From assembly GCF_001509485.1 (NCBI RefSeq), contig NZ_LLZI01000035.1, positions 43,531 through 107,530 on the forward strand: 64,000 nt of DNA, in the 5' to 3' direction. This stretch comes from Streptomyces sp. NRRL F-4489 (GTDB taxonomy: Bacteria > Actinomycetota > Actinomycetes > Streptomycetales > Streptomycetaceae). A model generated the notes under the pieces. That model made no database searches, was not told where the DNA came from, and was given only the letters and a program-made list of their open reading frames with translations. This document shows positions 54,429 through 64,000 of this stretch, in pieces. Both the position numbers and the translations under genes were made by a program. Position 1 is the first letter of the stretch; each line of letters opens with the position of its first letter.

Positions 54429-54802
54429 GCGCGATCGACGACCTGCTGGCCCGGGCCCGGCAGAGCCTGTCCCGGGTGGGCCCGGCCGAAGCGGCGGCGG
54501 TCCAGGCATCCGGCGGCCTGCTGGTGGACATCCGCTATGCCCGATTGCGCGAACGGGACGGCACCATCCCCGGCGCCCTGATCGTGGAACGCAACGAGCT
54601 GGAATGGCGCCTCGACCCCACGGGCGACCACCGCCTCCCCGAGGCCACCCACCACGCCCTCCCGATCGTCGTGATCTGCAACGAGGGCTACGCCTCCAGC
54701 CTCGCGGCCGTCTCCCTCCACACCCTGGGCCTCCCCCACGCCACCGACCTCATCGGCGGCTTCCAGGCATGGCGAGCGGCGGGACTGCCGGTCGAACGGT
54801 GA
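54425..54802 (+). CDS. Rhodanese-like sulfurtransferase
   Basis: The 125-residue single-domain rhodanese has LLVDIRYARLRERDGTIPGALIVERNELEW and the active-site Cys85 in IVVICNEGYASSLAAVSL, with the next helix GFQAWRAAG. It transfers sulfane sulfur to acceptors; with cysteine dioxygenase next to it, a role in cysteine catabolism or sulfide/sulfane handling is plausible. The start ATG is in the ATGA overlap with the preceding gene. The 223 bases downstream are GC-rich short repeats of GACGGG and CCGTG with no gene. Confidence 0.9.
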   Translation: MSAIDDLLARARQSLSRVGPAEAAAVQASGGLLVDIRYARLRERDGTIPGALIVERNELEWRLDPTGDHRLPEATHHALPIVVICNEGYASSLAAVSLHTLGLPHATDLIGGFQAWRAAGLPVER

Positions 54803-55025
54803 CGGGTCGAACGGTGACGGGCCACCGGGCGCGGTGTCCTGCCGGGACGTGGCGACGGGCCGGGCCCGTCCTCGCCAGGGACGGCGACGGGCCGCGACCG
54901 TGGCTGGCCAGGACGGGGACAGGCTGGGCTTGGCGACTGGCCGGGCGCGGTGATGAGACCGGCCAAGCCGTGCCGAACCGTGCGGAGCCGTGCAGAACCG
55001 AGCCGGACCGAGTCAGGCCACGCCG

Positions 55026-55694
55026 TCAGACATCCGGTAGATGCTCGTCCAGCAGGTCCGCGTCCTCGCCCTCCTCTTCCAGGGCCTGGCGGACGACGCG
55101 GAGGGCGAGGCCCTCCGGGTAGCCCTTGCGGGCCAGCATGCCGGCCAGGCGGCGGAGGCGCTTGTCGCGCTCCAGGCCGCGGGTGGCGCGGAGCTTGCGG
55201 TCGACCAGTTCGCGGGCGGTGGTCTCCTCCTGGGCGGGATCCAGGCGGGCGACGGCCTCGTCGATCACCGCGGAGTCCACGCCCTTGGTGCGCAGCTCGC
55301 GCGCCAGGGCCCGGCGGGCCAGGCCCCGGCCGTGGTGGCGGGACTCGACCCAGGCGCCGGCGAACGCGGCGTCGTCGATCAGCCCGACGTCCTCGAAGCG
55401 GGAGAGCACCTCCTCGGCGGCCTCCTCGGGGATGCCCCGCTCGCGCAGGGCGTCGGCGAGCTGCTTGCGGGTCCGCGGACTCCCGGTGAGCAGGCGCAGG
55501 CAGATCGCCCGCGCCTGCTCCTCGGGCGTACGCGGCGGTCCCGACCCGGCCCTCGACGGGCGGGAACCACCGCCGTTCCTCGCCGCGGCGCCGTCCTCGC
55601 GGGCGGCGCCGCCGGTCCGGCAGCTACGGTGCTCGGCGTCGCCGGAAGCGCCGGGTCCGCCCGCGCTCTCCGGCCATTCCGTTCGCCGTGTCAT
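55026..55694 (-). CDS. recX: Regulatory protein RecX
   Basis: RecX limits RecA filament growth. The 222-residue protein has a disordered N-terminus of about 55 residues, then helical repeats beginning [56 protein letters not shown] and [28 protein letters not shown], the three-helix modules of the family. ATG 55694 lies seven bases after the recA stop. Co-transcription with recA is the standard arrangement. Confidence 0.93.
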   Translation of the reverse strand: MTRRTEWPESAGGPGASGDAEHRSCRTGGAAREDGAAARNGGGSRPSRAGSGPPRTPEEQARAICLRLLTGSPRTRKQLADALRERGIPEEAAEEVLSRFEDVGLIDDAAFAGAWVESRHHGRGLARRALARELRTKGVDSAVIDEAVARLDPAQEETTARELVDRKLRATRGLERDKRLRRLAGMLARKGYPEGLALRVVRQALEEEGEDADLLDEHLPDV

Positions 55695-55701
55695 GCCGGG
55701 G

Positions 55702-56823
<1,122 letters not shown>

Positions 56824-56984
56824 GGGTTCCACCCGGTTTGCTTGAGTCGATCGCTTCACGTCCATGACGCTAACGCCTGCCACTGACAATGCGCCCGGAC
56901 CCGGCTCCGGCCTGTGGATAACTCCGCGCCCGGCCCGGCCTTCCGCCGGTCCGGAGCCGCGTCAGGCGGCCGGTTTTCCCCATG

Positions 56985-56998
56985 AGAATGGATGTTCG
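56985..56998. promoter_or_regulatory. LexA (SOS) box upstream of recA
   Basis: In the direction of recA the site reads CGAACATCCATTCT (56998 to 56985), matching CGAAC-N4-RTTC and, as I recall, the S. coelicolor recA SOS box. It lies 162 bases upstream of the recA ATG. Confidence 0.85.
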
Positions 56999-57007
56999 AT
57001 TTTGGTG

Positions 57008-58282
57008 TCAAGCCGCCCCGCCCGGCCCGGCACCCCGCTCCGGCGCCCGTCCGGCGTCCGGCCCGGCGCCCCGCTCCCCGTCCGGCCGCGCACCGCCCTC
57101 CGGCTCCGCGCCCTCCTCCGGCGCCGCCGGCCGCCGCCCGCCCCGCGGCCGCATCCGCGCGTCGTCCGCGACCTCGTAGCGCTTGACGTACGCGCCCAGG
57201 AACGCCTGCAGCGTCGCGGTCGCCGGGATGGCGATCAGCGCGCCGACCGCGCCCATCAGGGCCGTACCGGCGATCACCGAGCCGAAGGCGACGGCGGGGT
57301 GGATGTCCACGGTCTTCGCGGTGATCCGGGGCTGGAGGAGGTAGTTCTCGAACTGCTGGTAGACCACGACGAAGCCGAAGACCCACAGCGCGTACCAGGG
57401 ATTGACGGTGAAGGCGATCAGGATGGGCAGCGCGCCCGCCAGATACGTACCGATCGTCGGGACGAACTGCGAGATCAGGCCGACCCACATGCCGAGCGCC
57501 GGGGCGTAGGGCACGCCCAGGATCTCCAGCAGGATGTAGTGCGCGACCCCGGAGATCAGCGCCATCAGGCCCCGGGAGTACAGATACCCGCCGGTCTTGG
57601 CGACCGCGATCTCCCAGGCGCGCAGCACCTCGGCCTGCCGGCGGGGCGGCAGCACCGAGCACAGCGCCCGCCGCAGCCGGGGGCCGTCGGCCGCGAAGTA
57701 GAACGAGAACAGCGCGATCGTGAGGAGGTTGAACAGCCCGCCGAGCACCTGCGCGGAGACCGCCAGGACGTTGTTGGCGCTGTCCTGGACGTACTTCTGG
57801 AGCCAGTCGGAGTTCAGCAGGTTGTTCTGCACCTGCACCCGGGAGAGGTGGCTGTGGAAGGTGCTGTTGATCCAGCTGATCACGGAGTCGAGGTACTGCG
57901 GGAACTCCTCGACCATGGTCGCTATCTGGCCGGCCAGCATCGATCCCAGCAGCGTGACGAACCCGACCGAGCCGATCAGGATCGCCAGGAAGACCAGGCC
58001 GGTGGCCAGCCCCCGGCGCATGCCCCGGCCGGCCATCCAGTCGACGGCCGGCTCGACGGCGAGCGCCAGGAAGAACGCGATGAGCACGTTCAGCAGCAGA
58101 CTGATCAGCTGGTGGAAGCCCCAGATGGCGAGCTGGAAGCAGGCCACGAGGGCGAGCGCGAGGACCATGGCGCGGGGCAGCCAGCGCGGCATCCGCGCCC
58201 CGTCCCACCCTCCCGGGCGGTCCCGGGGCGCGTCGTCGGAGCGGGGGCCGTCGTGGCTGCTGATCTCATCTCTCACGGACAC
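57008..58282 (-). CDS. AI-2E family transporter
   Basis: The 424-residue membrane protein (PerM/UPF0118) has about eight helices: the first begin at ALALVACFQLAIWGFHQLISLLLNVLIAFFLAL, and the core has LTIALFSFYFAADG, GYLYSRGLMALISGVAHYILL, GLISQFVPTIGTYLAGALPILIAF and PAVAFGSVIAGTALMGAVGALIAIP. The last 60 residues are Pro/Gly/Arg-rich. Family members move small molecules or ions; some are named autoinducer-2 exporters, but the function here is not determinable. Start: GTG 58282 or the GTG at 58276. It is on the same strand as recA, whose start is 185 bases downstream. Confidence 0.88.
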   Translation of the reverse strand: MSVRDEISSHDGPRSDDAPRDRPGGWDGARMPRWLPRAMVLALALVACFQLAIWGFHQLISLLLNVLIAFFLALAVEPAVDWMAGRGMRRGLATGLVFLAILIGSVGFVTLLGSMLAGQIATMVEEFPQYLDSVISWINSTFHSHLSRVQVQNNLLNSDWLQKYVQDSANNVLAVSAQVLGGLFNLLTIALFSFYFAADGPRLRRALCSVLPPRRQAEVLRAWEIAVAKTGGYLYSRGLMALISGVAHYILLEILGVPYAPALGMWVGLISQFVPTIGTYLAGALPILIAFTVNPWYALWVFGFVVVYQQFENYLLQPRITAKTVDIHPAVAFGSVIAGTALMGAVGALIAIPATATLQAFLGAYVKRYEVADDARMRPRGGRRPAAPEEGAEPEGGARPDGERGAGPDAGRAPERGAGPGGAA

Positions 58283-58327
58283 GCTGCCAAGTGTCGCGCA
58301 CCGCGCCGACACCCGTCCCCGGCCCGC

Positions 58328-58522
58328 TCACCGCTTGTCCCGCGGCACCTCCATGACCGCGCAGACCACCCGCCACACCTCTTTGGCGCTCCATCCGGCG
58401 GCCAGCGCCTCGTTCACGGTCCGGCCGCCGAGCTCGGACATCACGTGGTCGCGGGCGAACGAATCGGCGTAGGCCGCGCCGAAGTGGTCCGCCATCCGCT
58501 CCCAGAACACCGTCAACCGCAT
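58328..58522 (-). CDS. DUF3046 family protein
   Basis: The 64-residue protein MRLTVFWERMADHFGAAYADSFARDHVMSELGGRTVNEALAAGWSAKEVWRVVCAVMEV... is a typical short actinomycete DUF3046 protein. It is soluble, with helix-rich composition and no known catalytic motif. ATG 58522 follows GGCGGGA. Its stop is 45 bases before the permease start, and it is conserved next to the recA/recX locus in this group as I recall. Function is unknown. Confidence 0.85.
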   Translation of the reverse strand: MRLTVFWERMADHFGAAYADSFARDHVMSELGGRTVNEALAAGWSAKEVWRVVCAVMEVPRDKR

Positions 58523-58679
58523 GATTCCCGCCTCGCACCCGCTCCGGCCTGCACTGTCCCCGGCTTCCCGGCGTCCCGTGCCAACGGGGAGTGCCTGTGA
58601 GCCCACCTCCTTCATACCGCCGGCGCCGGACCGATGGCCAGCGAGGACGGCGCCGCGCGGGGCCGGAGGACCCACTCAC

Positions 58680-58697
58680 ACTTGCTAGATTGCGCAA
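58680..58697 (+). promoter_or_regulatory. ACTT-N5-ATTGCGCAA motif upstream of membrane protein gene
   Basis: ACTTGCTAGATTGCGCAA occupies 58680-58697. GATTGCGCAATC (58688-58699) is a perfect 12-base palindrome. The same 18-base architecture recurs upstream of both terD genes (61676 and 63283). The site ends 126 bases upstream of the start at 58823. Confidence 0.6.
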
Positions 58698-58822
58698 TCA
58701 AGCAGTCGAAGGTGAAACCGGTTCGGCCCGGTCGTCGTCTTCCCGGCCGGAACCGCCCTCTTCTGCGCCCGCGCAGAAGCCCCCGCGACCGCCCCACCGG
58801 TCCGGCCGTCCGAAGGATGTCG

Positions 58823-59383
58823 ATGACAGGTCAGCGCACCGAAGCGCCGTACGGGTACGACGACCCGGCGCGGGATCCGGCGCGGGAGTCCCGCCGGGTC
58901 CCGGGCCCGCGGCGGCGCGGCGACGGGGCCGGCCCGTCCGGCCCCTCCTGGCGGGCCGGTGCGCCGCCGGACCGGAAGAGGGGGCGCCGGGCCGGCCGGG
59001 CCGCCCTGGTGGCGCTGGTGGTGGCGGCCGCGGGCGCGGTGGCCGGGACGGCCCTCGGCGGCCGGCCGGGCTGGGCGTTCGCGGTGACCGCGGCGCTCGG
59101 CGCGGCGCTGGCGGCGAAGACCTGCACCCGGGCCGGCGCCTGGTGGCTGATATCGGCGCCCCCGCTGGTGGTGGCGGTGGCCACCGTGGTGTGCGAGCAG
59201 GTGGCGGGCACCACCACCGTCCAGGGCAAGGGCCTGGCGACGGCGGCGGTGCGCTGGGCCGTGGACGGCTTCCCCGCCATGGCGGCGGCGGAGGCGGTGC
59301 TGATCGCCGTACTGGCGGTCCGGGGTATACGGGCCGGCCGGCGCGGCGGCCGGAAGCGGAGCGGGAGGAGCGGCGGTGCGTGA
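58823..59383 (+). CDS. Membrane protein of the DUF6542 type
   Basis: The 186-residue protein has an N-terminal disordered, Arg/Pro-rich 60 residues and four predicted membrane helices (RAALVALVVAAAGAVAGTAL, WAFAVTAALGAALAAK, WWLISAPPLVVAVATVVCEQV, AMAAAEAVLIAVLAVRG). ATG 58823 was chosen over ATG 58817 since GAAGG lies six bases away. Its stop overlaps the LCP gene by eight bases, suggesting translational coupling. DUF6542 assignment is by pattern memory only. Confidence 0.65.
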   Translation: MTGQRTEAPYGYDDPARDPARESRRVPGPRRRGDGAGPSGPSWRAGAPPDRKRGRRAGRAALVALVVAAAGAVAGTALGGRPGWAFAVTAALGAALAAKTCTRAGAWWLISAPPLVVAVATVVCEQVAGTTTVQGKGLATAAVRWAVDGFPAMAAAEAVLIAVLAVRGIRAGRRGGRKRSGRSGGA

Positions 59384-61025
59384 CGAGCGGAGCCCGGACG
59401 GGCTGGGTCCCTACGGTGCGGAACCCGGCGGGGCCGGGGACGGCGGCGGCCGGGCCGCGCGCCGCCGGTCGGACCGGGGCGGCGCCACCGGGGCGGGCGG
59501 TCGGCGCCGCTCCCCTCTGGCCATCGCCGGGCGGACCGCGCTGGCCCTCTCCTCGGCACTGGTCCTCCTGGCCAGCGGGGTGTCCTGGGCCGCGTACAAC
59601 TGGGTGAGCAGCGGGCTGAACACCTCGGACGCGCTGAACGCCATCGGCGGCAAGGACGCGCCCAAGCACCTGGACAACTCCGTGAACCTGCTGCTGATCG
59701 GCCTGGACTCACGCAAGGACATGAACGGCAACGACCTGCCGCGGGAGTTCGTCCGCGACCAGCTGCACGCCGGGTCCAGCGACATCGGGTACTACAACAC
59801 CAACACGCTGATCCTGATGCACATTCCGGCCGACGGCGGGAAGGTCACCGCGTTCTCCGTCCCGCGCGACGACTATGTGCAGACCTTCAACGGGGACGGC
59901 ACCTCCCAGGGGCACTTCAAGATCAAGGAGGCGTACGGCAACGCCTACACGGTCGCCCACGACAAGCTCGCCGCCCAAGGGGTCAAGGGTGCCGACCTGG
60001 AGAGCCGGAGCCGGGAGGCCGGCCGGGAGGCGACGCTGGCGACGGTGCAGAACTTCCTCCAGGTGCCGATCGACCACTTCGCCGAGGTCAACCTGCTGGG
60101 CTTCTACGACATCGCCAAGGTGCTCCAACCCATCGAGGTCTGCCTCAAGCACCCGGTCAAGGACCGCTATTCGGGCGCCGACTTCCCCGCCGGCCACCAG
60201 CAGCTCAACCCCAAGCAGGCGCTCGCCTTCGTCCGGCAGCGGCACGGCCTGGACGGCGGCGACCTGGACCGCACCCACCGCCAGCAGGCGTTCATCTCGT
60301 CGGTGACCCACAAGCTGAAGAGCGAGGGGGTCTTCGGGGACCTGGGCAAGCTCCAGGGGCTGTTCGACGTGGTGAAGAAGGACCTGGTGATCGACAGCAA
60401 GTTCGACGTCCTGGACTTCGCCCAGCAGGCCACCAACCTGACCGGCGGGAACGTGGTGTTCCACACCTTGCCGATCGCCGGTTTCGCCACCCGCAACCGG
60501 GAGTCCGTCAACCTCGTGGACGTGCCGAAGATCCGGTCCATCGTCCGGGCTCTGATCGGCGGCACGTCCGGCTCCCCGGGGGGCCCGGGCGGCAGCCCGT
60601 CCCCGTCCACGTCCACCAAGGCCGCCCCGGCAACCGTGGACGTGCTCAACGGCTCGGGGAAGACGGGGGCCGCGGCCGACGAGCTCAAGGCGCTGGCCGC
60701 GCTGGGCTACACCCCGGGGCGCACGGACAACGCCGCGTCCCGGCAGCGGACCACCGTCCGCTACGGCGCCGGGGCCGAGGAGGCCGCCCGGCAGCTCGCC
60801 GGCCGGCTGGGCACCGCCGCACCGGTCTCCTCGGCCGCGGTGCCCGCGGGCCACGTCCAGGTCGTCCTGGGCACCGACTTCACCGCACCGCCCGCCACGG
60901 AGGCGCCGACGGCCCCCGAGACGTCCGCGGACCCGGCCACGAAGGGCGGCGCGCCCTCGCAGGTCCCGTCCGACGCGTTCGCCGGCGACTCCGTCAAGGA
61001 GGGCGGTATCCCCTGCGTCAACTGA
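59376..61025 (+). CDS. LytR-CpsA-Psr family protein
   Basis: LCP proteins transfer glycopolymers from lipid carriers to peptidoglycan. The 549-residue protein has a short cytoplasmic start, one membrane helix ([17 protein letters not shown], about residues 52-70), the LCP catalytic domain with [46 protein letters not shown] and [23 protein letters not shown], and a C-terminal LytR_C domain ([25 protein letters not shown]). The Asp/Arg catalytic residues are present. GTG 59376 follows GGGAGGAGCG. It probably ligates wall teichoic-acid-like or arabinogalactan-type polymers in this organism. Confidence 0.92.
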   Translation: MRDERSPDGLGPYGAEPGGAGDGGGRAARRRSDRGGATGAGGRRRSPLAIAGRTALALSSALVLLASGVSWAAYNWVSSGLNTSDALNAIGGKDAPKHLDNSVNLLLIGLDSRKDMNGNDLPREFVRDQLHAGSSDIGYYNTNTLILMHIPADGGKVTAFSVPRDDYVQTFNGDGTSQGHFKIKEAYGNAYTVAHDKLAAQGVKGADLESRSREAGREATLATVQNFLQVPIDHFAEVNLLGFYDIAKVLQPIEVCLKHPVKDRYSGADFPAGHQQLNPKQALAFVRQRHGLDGGDLDRTHRQQAFISSVTHKLKSEGVFGDLGKLQGLFDVVKKDLVIDSKFDVLDFAQQATNLTGGNVVFHTLPIAGFATRNRESVNLVDVPKIRSIVRALIGGTSGSPGGPGGSPSPSTSTKAAPATVDVLNGSGKTGAAADELKALAALGYTPGRTDNAASRQRTTVRYGAGAEEAARQLAGRLGTAAPVSSAAVPAGHVQVVLGTDFTAPPATEAPTAPETSADPATKGGAPSQVPSDAFAGDSVKEGGIPCVN

Positions 61026-61161
61026 GGCCCGCGGGGCCCCCGTTCGCCCCGTATTGCCGCCGCGCGCCCGGTATCCGGGACGGCGTCCGCCCCGGCGGCA
61101 GTACGGGGCGGAGGCGTGCGGCCTAGACTGGGCCGTCCGGCGAGCAACGGGGAGAGCCGCA

Positions 61162-61534
61162 GTGGTGAAGAGCGTCGAGGGCGCGGGCAAGGGGGCGGGC
61201 GCGGCGGCCGATCCGTCCGGTGAGGTGCTGGCCGAGGCGGCCGCGGTCTTCGGGCTGCTCGCCTCGCCGCCGCGGCTGCACATCGTCTGGGCGCTGGCCC
61301 AGGGCGAGAGCGACGTCACCGGCCTGGCCGAACGTCAGCCAGCACCTGTCCAAGCTCAAGCTCGCCGGACTGGTCCGCTCCCGCCGCGAAGGCCGCCGGG
61401 TCGTCTACTTCGTCGACGACCCCGACACCGTCACCGTTATGCGCACCCTCGTCGACCAGCTCACCGCCCGCGCCGCCGGCCCCGCACCGGCCCGCCGGCG
61501 GGGCCTGGGCGGCCTCCGCGGGTTCGGCGGCTGA
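61162..61534 (+). pseudogene. Frameshifted ArsR-family regulator
   Basis: The first frame (GTG 61162, GGGGAGAG upstream) gives [11 protein letters not shown]... [35 protein letters not shown], the first half of an ArsR winged helix. The second half continues in another frame from about 61331: [44 protein letters not shown] to the stop at 61534. Compared with intact ArsR proteins, about six to ten residues of the turn before the recognition helix are missing, and the frame is shifted, so the gene looks inactivated by a small deletion (a non-multiple of three) or a sequencing artefact. It lies upstream of terD. Confidence 0.75.
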
Positions 61535-61675
61535 GTCCGGGCTTCCCGGGTCGTCCGGTCCGTCCGGAGGCCCGTGCGAAGCCCTGGGCGGCCGTGGCCC
61601 GTTCGCCCCGCGCCGCCCCCTTTCGTCCGCTCGGCGCGGTCCCGTACCGTGCACCGGATCGGCATCCCGCAAAAC

Positions 61676-61693
61676 ACTTCAGATATTGCGCAA
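61676..61693 (+). promoter_or_regulatory. ACTT-N5-ATTGCGCAA motif upstream of terD
   Basis: ACTTCAGATATTGCGCAA is at 61676-61693, with its start 98 bases before the terD ATG at 61774. The site at 63283 is 93 bases before the second terD ATG, so position as well as sequence is conserved. Confidence 0.65.
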
Positions 61694-61773
61694 CCATGGA
61701 ACCCCGGGCGGGTCCCGCGCGTTGTCAAGGACGACGGCACAGACAGGATTCACGGACTGCTGGAGGGTTTTTC

Positions 61774-62352
61774 ATGGGTGTGTCCCTGGCCAAGGGCGGC
61801 AACGTCTCGCTCAGCAAGGAGGCCCCGGGCCTCACCGCGGTGACCATCGGCCTGGGCTGGGCCGTCCGCACCACCACCGGCGCCGACTACGACCTGGACG
61901 CCTCCGCCCTGTTGTGCGCGCAGTCCGGGAAGGTCCTCTCCGACCAGCACTTCGTGTTCTTCAACAACCTCACCAGCCCGGACGGTTCGGTGGTGCACTC
62001 CGGCGACAACCTCACCGGCGGCAGCCACGGCGACGACGAGCAGATCCAGGTCGATCTGGCCGCGGTCCCGCCCGAGGTCGCCAAGATCGTCTTCCCGGTC
62101 TCCATCTACGAGGCCGAGGAGCGCGGCCAGAGCTTCGGCCAGGTACGCGACGCCTTCATCCGGGTGGTCAACCAGGCCGACGGCCGGGAGATCGCCCGGT
62201 ACGACCTCACCGAGGACGCCTCCACGGAGACCGCGATGGTCTTCGGCGAGGTCTACCGGCACGGCGCGGAGTGGAAGTTCCGCGCCATCGGCCAGGGTTA
62301 CGCCTCGGGGCTGCGCGGGATCGCGCAGGATTTCGGGGTCAACGTCGGCTGA
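61774..62352 (+). CDS. TerD family protein
   Basis: The 192-residue protein begins [95 protein letters not shown]. The DxDLDA and GDDEQI segments carry the calcium-binding acidic residues of TerD, and the ending [22 protein letters not shown] is typical. Family size is standard. It probably acts as a cytoplasmic stress protein; Streptomyces TerD proteins are linked to tellurite and calcium responses. ATG 61774 follows GGAGGG. It is a close paralogue of the gene at 63376. Confidence 0.93.
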   Translation: MGVSLAKGGNVSLSKEAPGLTAVTIGLGWAVRTTTGADYDLDASALLCAQSGKVLSDQHFVFFNNLTSPDGSVVHSGDNLTGGSHGDDEQIQVDLAAVPPEVAKIVFPVSIYEAEERGQSFGQVRDAFIRVVNQADGREIARYDLTEDASTETAMVFGEVYRHGAEWKFRAIGQGYASGLRGIAQDFGVNVG

Positions 62353-62379
62353 GTCGGCTGAGTCGGCTGAGTCGGCTGA
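62344..62379 (+). repeat. 9-bp tandem repeat carrying four stop codons
   Basis: GTCGGCTGA is repeated four times (62344-62352, 62353-62361, 62362-62370, 62371-62379). The first copy contains the terD stop; each further copy adds another in-frame Val-Gly-stop. The TGA array follows the end of TerD and would stop readthrough. It is a possible replication-slippage site. Confidence 0.85.
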
Positions 62380-62466
62380 GTTGACGGAACGGCGGCGTGG
62401 CGGCCGGCGGGCCGGGGCGGGGCGCTCCCCGGCCGGGCCCGCGGCGCACGCCCGAAGGAGCGCGTG

Positions 62467-63153
62467 ATGGCGGAATCCCGGGTGCGGTGGCGGTGGCTGG
62501 TGCTGCCGGGCGCCGCGCTGGCCCTGTGGGCCGTGGCGCATACGGGCCACGGCCCCGCTCCTACGGGCCAGGGGGCCGGCCCGGGGGCCGCGCCGCCCTC
62601 GGCCGTCCCACCGGGCGCCGGCCCGTCCGCACAGCCCGGTAGCGGCACCGCGGGGCCCGGTGACGGCACGTACGATCCGGCCGACTGCGCGCCCGCGGTG
62701 CGCCGTTACGCGGCGGCGGCCGGCGTCCACCCCCAGCTCCTGATGGCGATCCTCTACAACGAGGCGTACAAACCGCACGATCCGGCGCTGGAGCGCGCCT
62801 GGCAGCGCTACAAGCCCGACGCCGCCTTCGGGATCGCCAACATGCACCGGGCCGCCTTCGACGAGGTCAAGCGCGGCCGGGACTTCGCCGGCCGTAAGTG
62901 GGAGGAGCTGCCCGACGACCGGGATCTGGCGGTCGAGGCGGCCGCCTGGTACCTCCACGACCTGGACCGCCAACTGCCCGCCCGGTGGCCGGGGCGGTAC
63001 GGCCGGGACGACCTGCTGGCGCTCGGCTACAACACCGGCGCGGGCAATATGCTCGCTTTCGCCCGGGGCGCCACCCCGGGGAGCCAGGCCCGCTCCTACC
63101 TGGACACCCTGCACGGCAACTGGCCCCGGGCGGGCCGGGCCGTGGCGCCGTAA
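62467..63153 (+). CDS. Lytic transglycosylase-like secreted protein
   Basis: The 228-residue protein has an N-terminal hydrophobic segment (WRWLVLPGAALALWAVA) serving as signal or anchor, then a Pro/Gly linker. The catalytic domain starts DCAPAVRRYAAAAGVHPQLLMAILYNEAYKPHD (the Glu of LYNEA is the likely catalytic acid), followed by AFGIANMHRAAFDEV and LALGYNTGAGNMLAFARG, resembling the G-x-x-Q/N-I and YNAGxG motifs of SLT-fold transglycosylases. It probably cleaves peptidoglycan glycan strands outside the cell. ATG 62467 follows AAGGAG. It sits between two terD genes. Confidence 0.75.
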   Translation: MAESRVRWRWLVLPGAALALWAVAHTGHGPAPTGQGAGPGAAPPSAVPPGAGPSAQPGSGTAGPGDGTYDPADCAPAVRRYAAAAGVHPQLLMAILYNEAYKPHDPALERAWQRYKPDAAFGIANMHRAAFDEVKRGRDFAGRKWEELPDDRDLAVEAAAWYLHDLDRQLPARWPGRYGRDDLLALGYNTGAGNMLAFARGATPGSQARSYLDTLHGNWPRAGRAVAP

Positions 63154-63282
63154 CCGGGCCGTCGCACGGCAATCGGGCGGCAGGCCGTGACCGGACCGTC
63201 GGGCGGTAACCAGGCCGTCCGGGGGGCGCGAGCGCCGCTCCGCGCGCCGTTTCGCGCGCTCCTGACGGCGGTTCAGCCGCAT

Positions 63283-63300
63283 ACTTCAAGCATTGCGCAA
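63283..63300 (+). promoter_or_regulatory. ACTT-N5-ATTGCGCAA motif upstream of second terD gene
   Basis: ACTTCAAGCATTGCGCAA is at 63283-63300. The 223 bases before the terD start otherwise contain only CCGTCGGGCGG-type short repeats (63154-63230). Confidence 0.65.
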
Positions 63301-63375
63301 GGCGGGGAACCTTGCCGTTTTCCTCGGCGTTGTAGCCGACGGACGCCGCAAGCCGGGAACGATTGGGAGGACGTC

Positions 63376-64000
63376 ATGGGCGTGGCCCTGACCAAGGGCG
63401 GCAATGTGTCGCTCAGCAAACAGGCGCCGGGTCTGACCGCCGTCAGGGTGGGGCTGGGCTGGCAGGTGGGAGCCGTCGCCGGGACCGCCCACGACCTCGA
63501 CGCCAGCGCGCTGCTGTGCGGGGAGTCCGGCAAGGTCCTCTCCGACCAGCACTTCGTGTTCTTCAACAACCTCACCAGCCCCGATGGCGCGGTACGGCAC
63601 TCCGGCAGCCGCCCCACCGGTGAGGACAACGAGCAGATCGAGGTCGATCTGGCGGCGGTCCCGCCGGAGGTCGCCAAGATCGTCTTCCCGGTCTCGCTCT
63701 ACGAGGCCGAGCAGCGCGGCCACGACTTCGGCCAGCTCCGCAGCGCCTACATCCGCGTCGTGGACCAGGCGAGCGGTGCCGAGCTGGCCCGTTACGACCT
63801 CTCCGGCCAGGCCGCCACCGAGACCGCGATGGTCTTCGGCGAGCTGTACCGCCACGGCACGGACTGGAAGTTCCGCGCGATCGGCCAGGGTTACGCCTCC
63901 GGGCTCGCCGGTATCGCGCAGGACTACGGCGTCGACGTGCTGCGCCCGGAGCCGGCCCCCGCGGCCGCCCCGGTGCCGCCCGCCCCGCCCGCCCCCGCAG
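63376..64000 (+). CDS. TerD family protein, partial (3' end outside window)
   Basis: The visible 208 codons begin [77 protein letters not shown] and continue to [21 protein letters not shown], a full TerD domain with the DLDA and DNEQIEVDL metal loops. After about residue 193 the sequence goes on into a Pro/Ala-rich segment (PEPAPAAAPVPPAPPAPA) that runs out of the window, so it is longer than ordinary TerD and may be joined to a further domain. ATG 63376 follows GGGAGG. It is a paralogue of the gene at 61774. Confidence 0.9.
   Translation, partial: MGVALTKGGNVSLSKQAPGLTAVRVGLGWQVGAVAGTAHDLDASALLCGESGKVLSDQHFVFFNNLTSPDGAVRHSGSRPTGEDNEQIEVDLAAVPPEVAKIVFPVSLYEAEQRGHDFGQLRSAYIRVVDQASGAELARYDLSGQAATETAMVFGELYRHGTDWKFRAIGQGYASGLAGIAQDYGVDVLRPEPAPAAAPVPPAPPAPA

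Overview
The window looks like a conserved chromosomal segment of a Streptomyces or close relative. It is very GC-rich, uses many GTG and some TTG starts, and its gene order fits the Streptomyces block around lexA, nrdR-nrdJ, hflX, an RSH protein, dapF, miaA, miaB, the glutamate-uptake cluster and recX-recA. That synteny is recalled, not computed. No rRNA, tRNA or CRISPR array was recognised.

Left part (1-17.9 kb). Partial rnhB, an ADP-ribosylglycohydrolase and a histidine phosphatase come first. Three divergent regulator/target pairs follow, each with visible operator-like repeats: TetR with an ABC-F ATPase, TetR with an amidase, and a CGNR zinc-finger protein with an MFS exporter. An unusual 22-24 bp-spaced repeat array precedes a TerD-family gene. 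A decayed IS5-type transposase next to the MFS gene marks an accessory island (about 11-16.9 kb) of beta-rich proteins: IPT/TIG repeat proteins, a YVTN propeller-TIG fusion and a secreted beta-helix protein.

Middle (18-41 kb). nrdJ and nrdR (B12-dependent ribonucleotide reductase and its repressor) are divergent from lexA, with two NrdR boxes 31 bp apart and a LexA box between them. A DinG-like helicase is followed by a four-gene NIS siderophore cluster (aminotransferase, IucA/IucC, acetyltransferase, IucA/IucC) that lacks local hydroxylase and decarboxylase genes. Next come a lipoprotein protease, hflX, an M1 peptidase, a RelA/SpoT homologue, dapF, a small membrane protein and miaA.

Right part (41-64 kb). 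miaB, a TAXI-type binding protein, the two-component pair gluR-gluK and the divergent gluABCD glutamate importer are followed by an FAD monooxygenase. Then comes a probable sulfur module: a Cys-rich, apparently leaderless leader peptide, cysteine dioxygenase and rhodanese. recA-recX with an SOS box, an AI-2E-type permease, an LCP protein, a frameshifted ArsR gene, two terD genes and a lytic-transglycosylase-like gene finish the window.

The most notable signals are regulatory: the ATTGCACCGAG repeats shared by two distant intergenic regions, an ACTT-N5-ATTGCGCAA motif upstream of three genes including both right-end terD genes, and the cysteine leader peptide.
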